Shown one piece after another: positions 1 to 5,154 of a DNA stretch of 6,736 nt. Location: positions 1-6,736 of the forward strand of contig JAGUWA010000138.1 in assembly GCA_020062605.1 (NCBI GenBank), written 5' to 3'. The notes beneath the pieces were generated by a model that worked only from the letters and a program-made list of their open reading frames with translations, was not told the origin of the DNA and did not search any database. This DNA comes from Parvibaculum sp. Lineage in GTDB: Bacteria > Pseudomonadota > Alphaproteobacteria > Parvibaculales > Parvibaculaceae. Position 1 is the first letter of the stretch; each line of letters starts with the position of its first letter. Made by a program: the position numbers and the translations under genes.

Positions 1-875
1 AGCGCGGCGCGGGCGAGAATGAGCTGCGCGTTGAGTTCGGAAAGCTGCTGCTCGGAGACAGTGACACCCGACGATTCCTCGAGCCCATGCTCGGAGCGAT
101 AGATCGCCACGGCGCGCTCGGCATCGGTCACCTGCGTCCGCAATTCGCCCAGGCGTTCCGACAGCCAGGCATTGGCCGTCCGCGTCGCATCGAACTTCGC
201 CTCGAGCTGATCGAGGACATAGGCGTCGGCAATCGCGTTCGCGATGCGGGCCGCCTTTGCCGGGTCCTCGGAGGTGAAGGAGATGGAGATGACGAAGGTG
301 GTGGTCCGGCGCGCGACCTCGGTCCGCGCAAGAACCGCGTCGACGACGCTCTCCGTCTGCCGGTCGGCGATCTCGGCCTCACTGGCGGGCCCCTCCATAT
401 TGGACGAAGAAAGGGCGGCCATGCCGCGCTTGAGGAGCCAGACCGGCGACACCCAGCGCAGCGGCGAGGGTTCGCGCAGGGCGCTGTTGAGTTCGGGGTC
501 GCCGACGAGCGCGAGTTTTTCAACAACGCGGCGGGCGAGATCGCGCGAGCGCAATATCTCGACCTCGCTGTCGACCGCCGCCGAATCCGGCGACAGGCCC
601 GACATCACGGCTTCCATGTCGACGACCTGCATCTTCTGCCGGTCGAGCAGGACAAGCGTCTCGCCGGTATAAAGCGGCGTCATCTGTGAAACGGCAAGCG
701 CCACAAGCGCCGTAAGCACGACGGTGATACCGGCGATGACCCCCGCACGCTTCCTCAGCGTGCGAAGAATGCCGAGCAGATCGAACTCCATGAAGGAATC
801 GTCGGGGGCCTCGACCGATCCGTAAGCACTTCCCCTGGCCGCTGGCGCTGCCGAGCCTTTGACCGGTGCATTCAT
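1..875 (-). CDS. Wzz/GumC-type polysaccharide co-polymerase (chain-length determinant), N-terminal part
   Basis: Reading from the ATG at 875, the frame stays open for 291 codons and runs off the window at position 1, so the C-terminus is not seen. Residues 1-43 are a cytoplasmic N-terminus, and 44-63 form one hydrophobic transmembrane helix. The periplasmic Wzz-like region follows, with VDSEVEILRSRDLARRVVEK at 101-120 and DPAKAARIANAIADAYV at 204-220; both are typical of the Wzz/GumC family. From about 222 the sequence becomes heptad-like and probably forms the long periplasmic coiled coil. By family knowledge these inner-membrane proteins set polymer length and dock to the OPX export channel. 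Whether this one carries a C-terminal BY-kinase domain (Wzc/ExoP type) or is a kinase-free GumC type cannot be told here. A GAGG ribosome-binding site lies 9 nt before the ATG, and a TATAAT box lies about 35 nt upstream. It is the last visible gene of the minus-strand EPS block, separated from the beta-barrel gene by a terminator. Confidence 0.9.
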   Translation of the reverse strand, partial: MNAPVKGSAAPAARGSAYGSVEAPDDSFMEFDLLGILRTLRKRAGVIAGITVVLTALVALAVSQMTPLYTGETLVLLDRQKMQVVDMEAVMSGLSPDSAAVDSEVEILRSRDLARRVVEKLALVGDPELNSALREPSPLRWVSPVWLLKRGMAALSSSNMEGPASEAEIADRQTESVVDAVLARTEVARRTTTFVISISFTSEDPAKAARIANAIADAYVLDQLEAKFDATRTANAWLSERLGELRTQVTDAERAVAIYRSEHGLEESSGVTVSEQQLSELNAQLILARAA

Positions 876-910
876 CGTCTGAAACCTCGCCGCACTGCCT
901 GTTGCGCCTC

Positions 911-916
911 ATTATA
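911..916 (-). promoter_or_regulatory. Candidate -10 box for the co-polymerase gene
   Basis: Read on the minus strand, 916-911 is a perfect TATAAT. It lies 35 nt before the co-polymerase ATG and about 60 nt downstream of the terminator that closes the beta-barrel gene, the expected place for a new promoter. No good -35 hexamer sits 16-18 nt upstream, because that stretch is GC-rich (GGCGGG-like). It may therefore need an activator, or be a chance match. Confidence 0.45.
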
Positions 917-976
917 CACGAACGCAGGCTCTCCCGCCGCCGCCAGCCGGCAAATTTGCTTCATGGCTGACGCAAT

Positions 977-1015
977 AAAAGAGGGCAGGCCATGACGTTT
1001 GCCCGGCCTGCCCTC
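977..1015 (-). terminator. Rho-independent terminator of the beta-barrel gene
   Basis: A perfect 11-bp GC-rich inverted repeat pairs 1015-1005 with 991-981 (GAGGGCAGGCC / GGCCTGCCCTC), with a 13-nt loop. On the minus strand it is followed at once by TTTTATT (980-974). It starts 32 nt after the TGA of the beta-barrel gene, so it should end that transcript before the co-polymerase gene. On the plus strand there is no T-run after the stem, so it works in one direction only. Confidence 0.85.
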
Positions 1016-1046
1016 CCGTTAACTCTGTTGCCGCAAACCGTCCAGC

Positions 1047-2330
1047 TCAGAGCTTGCCGGTAAGCGTAATCGCCACGACGTTGCGCGTGTAGTCCGCGGC
1101 CGCGACGTTGGAGTCGCGATCCTCGAACGTGTAACGGAGCCCGACGTCGAAATTGCGGTTGAGGAGATAGAGCAGACCGGCATGGGCGCCGAGCAGATCG
1201 TCCTCGCGCGGGCTGGACCCGAAGTCGTTATTGCCGTAGGACGCCCCGCCGCTGAGGATGAGGTTGCGCATCAGCTCGTGATCAATATCGACGCCGAAGC
1301 TCTGCCTGTCATAGCCCGACGCGCCGCCGACCGTGGTTTCCTGAACGCTCTGATCCGCGGTGAAGATCACCGTGGTCAGGGGCGTCACGAACCAGTCGAC
1401 ATTCGCACCATAGGCGAGACCGTCTGTATCGCCGAAGGCGGCCGCGTCGTAGTCGCGCTCCTGGTAACCGATATAGGCGCCGCCCTGGGCGAGATTGGTC
1501 AGGCGGAATTCCGAGCCGACCACAACCTGCCGTCCGTCGGAATCGCGCGTCACGGCGGGAGGCGGAGGCTGTAGATCGTATTCGCGCTGGTCGAGCTGAC
1601 CTTCGACATAGATATTCGTATCGGGCGAGATGTTATAGGCGAGACGGACGCGCTCGATGAACTCCTCGCGGTCGCGGAAGTCCTGATCGATCGGAACGCC
1701 GCCCGCCGTCGCACTGTCGTCGTAATCGTAGTTGAGGTACTCGCCGCCGACCGTCGCCGTCATTCGGGCGAAGTTCTGGGAGAGCGCCGCGGCGCCCGTG
1801 AAGAGCGTGTACTCGATGGGCTCGTTCGCGGCCGCGGGCGAACTCGGATCGCCGCGATCCTCGTAGCGCTGCGCATAGGACAGCGAGCCGGAGAGCGCCG
1901 TCATCGAGGTGACGTCCAGCGTGCCGCCCGCGCCGATATTCCAGTTGAAGCGGTCTTCGTCGCTGTTGTCGGCGTAGAAATCCTGCGAGAGGCCCGCGTT
2001 CAGATTGAGCGCGTGGCGGCTCCAGGTCGAGTTGACCGCAACACCCGCCGCAAGCGTGGTGACGAAGTCGTCGGTCTCGTTGGTCGGCGTGGCGTAGATG
2101 TTGTCGTCATACGACTCGGTCACGGAAGCCGTCGGATAAACCATGAAGCCACCGGCCCGGATGCCCGCCGCATCGTAGCCCGGCCGCGCCCTTTCCATGA
2201 CGGACTGGCCACGCACGTCGGTCAGATCAGTTCCTGCTTCGCCTGCCTGCTGCGCATAGGCGCCACAGGCCGAAGCCGCCAAAATCCCCGCCGCTGCCAG
2301 GGACACGAGGCGAATGCCGCCATAAGTCAT
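1047..2330 (-). CDS. Outer-membrane beta-barrel protein (BBP2-like) of the EPS export locus
   Basis: This 427-residue protein begins with a signal peptide (hydrophobic 8-24; likely cleavage after AYA at 24-26). Residues 48-82 (ARPGYDAAGIRAGGFMVYP, then SYDDNIY) resemble the conserved opening of putative beta-barrel porin 2 proteins that often sit beside polysaccharide export genes. From about 60 to the end the sequence alternates polar and hydrophobic residues in many short strands separated by Asp/Asn/Gly-rich loops, including a proline run near 250. This fits a barrel of perhaps 16-18 strands. The C-terminus is ...ITLTGKL, without the terminal Phe/Trp common in barrel proteins. The ATG is preceded by GGAGAG at a suitable distance. 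Proposed role: outer-membrane pore for EPS working with the short OPX lipoprotein encoded upstream. That role is inferred from context; the barrel assignment is firmer. A lipobox-like ASAC at 19-22 is noted, but normal signal-peptidase cleavage seems more likely. Confidence 0.85.
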   Translation of the reverse strand: MTYGGIRLVSLAAAGILAASACGAYAQQAGEAGTDLTDVRGQSVMERARPGYDAAGIRAGGFMVYPTASVTESYDDNIYATPTNETDDFVTTLAAGVAVNSTWSRHALNLNAGLSQDFYADNSDEDRFNWNIGAGGTLDVTSMTALSGSLSYAQRYEDRGDPSSPAAANEPIEYTLFTGAAALSQNFARMTATVGGEYLNYDYDDSATAGGVPIDQDFRDREEFIERVRLAYNISPDTNIYVEGQLDQREYDLQPPPPAVTRDSDGRQVVVGSEFRLTNLAQGGAYIGYQERDYDAAAFGDTDGLAYGANVDWFVTPLTTVIFTADQSVQETTVGGASGYDRQSFGVDIDHELMRNLILSGGASYGNNDFGSSPREDDLLGAHAGLLYLLNRNFDVGLRYTFEDRDSNVAAADYTRNVVAITLTGKL

Positions 2331-2419
2331 TGAATGCTCTCCGCTTTTCCATGTCAGCCCCCCGGCGCCCCGCCATCCCGCTCACTCATGGCAGAACGAT
2401 TGCACCGGCAGTGCACTTC

Positions 2420-2920
2420 TTACGTCGCGCTGGCGGGCTCTTCCGGCGTCTCGTCTTCGTCGCCAGCAACCTCGCCGCCACCGCCGCCGGCATTCTGTTC
2501 GATCGACGCCGTCTTGTCGGTCGTGCCCGCGGAAACCGCCGCCGCCAGCGTTTCGTCATCCGACGCCGCCACCAGAGCCTGCATATTTGTCGCAGCGGTG
2601 GGATCGGTGAGCGCGATCACGGCAATCGCGGCCCCAAGGCCCCTGCCCAGCGCAATCTTGAGATCGCTATCGGCGGGAAGTCCCGCGGCAACGGCGATGA
2701 CCGCCTGCGCCGCAAGCTCCGGATCTTCCGAATTCGTTACATATTCCTCGATCGCCGCTTCGAGCCCGTCCGGGTCATCTGCGTACTGGGTCAGCAGCGC
2801 CTCGACATCGGCCTGGGCTCCCGCGATATCCTGGGCCCCGGCCGCAGACGGATTGAAAGCGATTGCCGCGAAGGCAAGCGCCACCGCAAATGCAACCGAC
2901 GTATATACGGATTTCAGCAT
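2420..2920 (-). CDS. Small acidic Ala-rich secreted protein of unknown function
   Basis: I do not recognise a family. The 166-residue product has a clear signal peptide (hydrophobic 8-22, AGA at 27-29, mature start near Q30). The mature part of about 137 residues is very acidic, with 27 Asp/Glu against 3 Lys/Arg, and has no Cys or His. Residues 32-130 look almost wholly helical and Ala-rich, possibly a small helical bundle. A five-glycine run at 145-149 follows, then an acidic tail (DEDETPEE at 154-161). The start is well supported by GAGGAGG at 2934-2928, 7 nt before the ATG. It lies 315 bp after the OPX gene and 89 bp before the beta-barrel gene, on the same strand, so co-transcription with the barrel is likely. 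A periplasmic or extracellular role in polysaccharide export is an inference from position only. Confidence 0.75.
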   Translation of the reverse strand: MLKSVYTSVAFAVALAFAAIAFNPSAAGAQDIAGAQADVEALLTQYADDPDGLEAAIEEYVTNSEDPELAAQAVIAVAAGLPADSDLKIALGRGLGAAIAVIALTDPTAATNMQALVAASDDETLAAAVSAGTTDKTASIEQNAGGGGGEVAGDEDETPEEPASAT

Positions 2921-3235
2921 GACAAAACCTCCTCGGATCGCAGGAGCTCACATCCGTTGGAGGACTGGAGGCTCCCGCAAGACTGCGCAAATACATGACT
3001 AGCGATCACCCCCGCCCGCTAACCATTGCACGTTAACTGGGCATTACCACAAGTATGGCGCGAGTCCGATGCGCAAGCCGACGCAGGCATGGATTTTTGG
3101 CCATTTGAGGTTGTTTTTCCACTTGGCAGTGGCCGAAATGCCTCGCCTTAAAAAGTTAAAATTCGCATACGGAGTAAGGTCTTGCGGTTAATGACCCGGT
3201 TCGGGACAACCTGCCCCCAAGGTCAGAGCCCCGGA
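2921..3235. other. 315-bp non-coding gap between the OPX and acidic-protein genes
   Basis: No convincing gene is seen on either strand. The gap holds an AT-rich patch at about 3148-3171, where TTAAAA occurs twice 8 bp apart, and a short inverted repeat, CCACT/AGTGG, at 3119-3132. On the minus strand that repeat is followed by A residues, not T, so it is not a terminator. CTAACCAT (3019-3026) and TTAACTGG (3033-3040) resemble CtrA half-sites but have the wrong spacing. The gap probably contains the promoter and leader of the acidic-protein/beta-barrel pair, but I cannot point to a -35/-10 pair. Confidence 0.4.
2928..2934 (-). promoter_or_regulatory. Strong ribosome-binding site of the acidic secreted protein gene
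   Basis: The minus strand reads GAGGAGG 7 nt before the ATG at 2920, the best Shine-Dalgarno match in the window. It fixes the start codon and excludes the longer out-of-frame ATG at 2996. It suggests this small protein may be made in quantity. Confidence 0.75.
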
Positions 3236-3910
3236 TCAGAAGAAGCGCTCGGGCACCCGCAGAACGTCGCCCGGCAGCACCTTGACCGCCTGGCTGGCGG
3301 GATACTCGACTTCGTCGCCCTCGCCGCGGGTGATGTAGACCTTGCCCTGGTTGGCCCGGTAGGTGTAACCACCCGCCACCGCAACGGCGTTGAGCACCGT
3401 CATGCCGCTGGTATAGGGATACTGCCCCGGCTCCGAGACCTCGCCATAGATGTAGAAGGGGCGGTAATTCATCACCTCCACGCTGACACGCGGGTTGGTG
3501 AGATAACCGTCCTGAAGCTTTGCCTCGACCGCGTCCTCGAAAGCGCTGAGCGTGAGTCCGTTGGCCCGCACCTGCCCGATGAGCGGCAGCGCCACGACGC
3601 CGGAACCGCCGACGTCGAACTCGCCAGAAAGGTCGGGTTCTCCGAAAACGATCACCCTGAGCCGGTCGCCCGAGCCGAGTTCATAATCGATGTCGGCATC
3701 GGGCGGCATGGTGGCATCCGCCGGCTCGGACGCCGCCTGTTGAGCCGCGGGCGCCGGCGCATTGGCGCGCGGCCCGTCGCAGGCCGCCACCGCAATGACC
3801 GCGAACATGACAAAAACAGCTGCCGCCTTGCGCCGCAGAGAGTTCAAAGCCCTTCGCCCGCAGAAATCCTCGAAGCCGTCCCCACCGGTTTCCGCCGCAG
3901 AATGGTTCAT
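3236..3910 (-). CDS. Short OPX-family polysaccharide export lipoprotein (Poly_export + SLBB)
   Basis: The frame is open from 4129, but the start is taken at the ATG at 3910 because GAGGG lies 7 nt upstream and the longer version would overlap the previous gene. The product has 224 residues. Hydrophobic residues 29-43 lead to the lipobox VAAC (Cys44), so it is probably a lipoprotein, although the 28-residue n-region is long. A Pro/Ala-rich linker (45-72) is followed by a Poly_export domain (about 75-146; YELGSGDRLRVIVFGEPDLS, LPLIGQVRANGLT, NPRVSVEV). An SLBB domain follows at about 149-196 (FYIYGEVSEPGQYPY, VLNAVAVAGGYTYRAN), and the protein ends with VLPGDVLRVPERFF. By family knowledge, OPX proteins form the periplasmic ring that takes polymer from the co-polymerase. 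This one stops after one SLBB domain and lacks the further domains and C-terminal membrane helix of Wza (about 380 residues), so it may need a separate outer-membrane pore. Confidence 0.9.
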   Translation of the reverse strand: MNHSAAETGGDGFEDFCGRRALNSLRRKAAAVFVMFAVIAVAACDGPRANAPAPAAQQAASEPADATMPPDADIDYELGSGDRLRVIVFGEPDLSGEFDVGGSGVVALPLIGQVRANGLTLSAFEDAVEAKLQDGYLTNPRVSVEVMNYRPFYIYGEVSEPGQYPYTSGMTVLNAVAVAGGYTYRANQGKVYITRGEGDEVEYPASQAVKVLPGDVLRVPERFF

Positions 3911-3988
3911 CGAATAGCCCTCTTTCTGGTCCGCGCGCCGCCGGAACCCCAAGTCCCGGGGGAGAGGCATCGCAGACAAATTCAATAT

Positions 3989-4010
3989 GCTCCGCCCTTC
4001 GGGGCGAAGC
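3989..4010. other. Hairpin with TTCG/CGAA loop between the phosphoesterase and OPX genes
   Basis: CGCCC (3993-3997) pairs with GGGCG (4002-4006) around a four-base loop, and an outer GCT/AGC pairing continues the stem past one mismatch. On the minus strand the stem is followed by ATATTGAATTTG, which is only moderately T-rich. It could be a weak terminator or attenuator between the phosphoesterase gene, whose stop is 83 nt upstream, and the OPX gene. The lack of a proper T-run keeps this tentative. Confidence 0.35.
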
Positions 4011-4092
4011 GGTCTCCGCGTCCGTTTTCTACCACCAACGCGAGCGGAGAAAGAGGTGAAACGCAGAAAACGGCGAAAATCCGGCCCGCTGG

Positions 4093-4893
4093 TTAACCCG
4101 TCGCCGCAAGCGGCACCTCCGCATCGCATGTCTGCACGAAGCGGTGCGACGTGCCCTCCAGCACGACAGCCGTAAGAACCCCCGTCATATAGGCGCCAGT
4201 ATCCACACCGATCCTGTTCGGTTTGATGACGGCTTCCTCGCGTGGCGTATGACCGTGCACGACAATCTTCCCGAAACTCCTGTCGGAATCGAGAAAGCCC
4301 TCGCGAATCCAGAGGAGATCTTCCTCGATCTGACGATGGAGCGGCACGCCCGGCCGCACCCCCGCATGAGCAAAGAAATAGCCCCCGAACGCGGCGAAAA
4401 GTTCCAGCGATTTCAGGAAGTTGAGGTGAGACGCAGGCAGCACATCGATGAACCGCTCGCGCGCCCGTTCGAAGGCGGCCGGATCGTCCGTGCGCGTCAG
4501 TTCGGTGATGCCGTAGGAATGGAGCGTTTCGAGCCCGCCATAATATTTCCAGGTCTTGCCGAAGGCGGCGTCCTCCAGGAACTGGAGCATGGCCTGCTCA
4601 TGGTTTCCCTTCAGGAAAACATATTCGAAGCCCGGAAGCCGCGCGCCCGTCAAGCGGTCGAGCACGGCTTTCGACTGGAGCCCCCGGTCGACATAATCTC
4701 CAAGGAAAATCAAAAGGTTACGCTGAGCCGGGCGAGAGCGGGCATCGGCTTCGATCTGGCCGAGCAGACGCGCAAGCAGATCGTCGCGGCCATGAATGTC
4801 GCCGACGGCATAAATCCGCATGCCTTCGGGTACGGACGCGGGCTCTCCGCCCTGAAACGCACCCTTGAGCCGGTTGAGCAGTCCGCCGATCAC
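4093..4893 (-). CDS. PPP-family metallophosphoesterase (Ser/Thr phosphatase-like)
   Basis: The 266-residue product carries the full PPP signature in order: GDIHG (31-35), GDYVDRG (65-71), GNHE (96-99), a metal-ligand-type His in HAG (176-178), and HGHTP (213-217) followed by GVDTGA (229-234). These supply the Asp, Asn and His ligands of the di-metal centre, so the enzyme should be active. The family includes bacterial Ser/Thr phosphatases (PrpA/PrpB-like) and ApaH-like Ap4A hydrolases; sequence alone does not decide the substrate. There is no signal peptide or membrane segment, so it should be cytoplasmic. Translation probably starts at the GTG at 4893, with GGAAGG 5 nt upstream; the first in-frame ATG (codon 25) lies just before the catalytic motif and would cut the first strand short. 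It is the first gene of the visible minus-strand block, 182 bp before the OPX gene. Confidence 0.9.
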   Translation of the reverse strand: MIGGLLNRLKGAFQGGEPASVPEGMRIYAVGDIHGRDDLLARLLGQIEADARSRPAQRNLLIFLGDYVDRGLQSKAVLDRLTGARLPGFEYVFLKGNHEQAMLQFLEDAAFGKTWKYYGGLETLHSYGITELTRTDDPAAFERARERFIDVLPASHLNFLKSLELFAAFGGYFFAHAGVRPGVPLHRQIEEDLLWIREGFLDSDRSFGKIVVHGHTPREEAVIKPNRIGVDTGAYMTGVLTAVVLEGTSHRFVQTCDAEVPLAATG

Positions 4894-4928
4894 GCGTTCC
4901 TTCCGGGCATGTCGCGCATGCCGCTCCG

Positions 4929-4949
4929 TCAGTCAGCCCCGGTGACTGA
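4929..4949. promoter_or_regulatory. Inverted repeat TCAGTCA-N7-TGACTGA, candidate operator
   Basis: A perfect 7-bp inverted repeat with a 7-nt spacer (half-sites 4929-4935 and 4943-4949) lies 36 bp upstream of the phosphoesterase start, in the divergent region. This geometry suits a dimeric regulator. A weak minus-strand promoter-like pair (TTGTTT, 16 bp, TAACCT, with the -10 at 4954-4949) would place the dyad over the transcription start, where a repressor could act. As RNA it could also form a short hairpin. No known regulator motif is assigned. Confidence 0.4.
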
Positions 4950-5086
4950 GGTTAGCCGATTTCGATGTACAAACAAGGAGATACCCCGCCGCCGGGGCTG
5001 GATTCCCGGCAACGGGGATGTTTCGCCGCACCCCTCCGCCGGTGTTCCGCCGCAGCGCCCGGAAAGTGCGACTCATATAGAGTAGC

Positions 5087-5112
5087 GGGCCAATTGGGAT
5101 ATAAAGGGCCAA
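5087..5112. promoter_or_regulatory. Direct repeats GGGCCAA flanking TATAAA upstream of kdsD
   Basis: GGGCCAA occurs at 5087-5093 and 5106-5112, 19 bp apart start to start, on either side of TATAAA (5100-5105) and overlapping the palindrome CCAATTGG (5090-5097). TATAAA could be a -10 box for kdsD, with transcription starting around 5112, but no acceptable -35 hexamer is found at the right distance. It is a candidate promoter/operator only. Confidence 0.25.
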
Positions 5113-5124
5113 ATCACTTCGGCC

Positions 5125-5148
5125 CGGCCCGGCAAGAGCAGCGGGCCG
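5125..5148 (+). other. GC-rich hairpin just before the annotated kdsD ATG
   Basis: CGGCCCG (5125-5131, or alternatively 5120-5126) can pair with CGGGCCG (5142-5148), ending only 6 nt before the ATG at 5155. If formed in the mRNA it would cover the ribosome landing zone for that ATG but leave free the AGGAG at 5165-5169 that serves the TTG at 5176. No T-run follows, so it is not a terminator. Confidence 0.35.
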
Positions 5149-5154
5149 GCAAAG

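Noticed and set aside
87..689. 200-codon plus-strand open frame
   Set aside because: It is antisense to the Wzz/GumC co-polymerase, which reads through to the window edge with family motifs.
2401..2415. TGCAC-N5-GTGCA inverted repeat after the acidic-protein gene
   Set aside because: The stem is only 5 bp and no T-run follows on the minus strand, so it is not a supported terminator.
2330..3002. Two overlapping plus-strand open frames of about 222 codons
   Set aside because: Both cover the acidic secreted protein gene on the opposite strand. That gene has a signal peptide and a strong ribosome-binding site, while these are low-complexity Ser/Ala or Arg-rich shadows.
3019..3040. CtrA-like sites CTAACCAT and TTAACTGG
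   Set aside because: The half-sites are imperfect and their spacing does not fit the TTAA-N7-TTAA arrangement, so they are not strong enough to report as a regulatory site.
3182..4096. 304-codon plus-strand open frame opposite the OPX gene
   Set aside because: It is antisense to a gene with clear Poly_export and SLBB motifs. Its product is Arg/His/Gly-rich without recognisable domains, as expected for a GC-rich shadow frame.
3911..4129. 73-residue N-terminal extension of the OPX protein
   Set aside because: It would overlap the phosphoesterase gene, is Arg-rich and not signal-like, and would bury the lipoprotein signal. The ATG at 3910 has a good ribosome-binding site.
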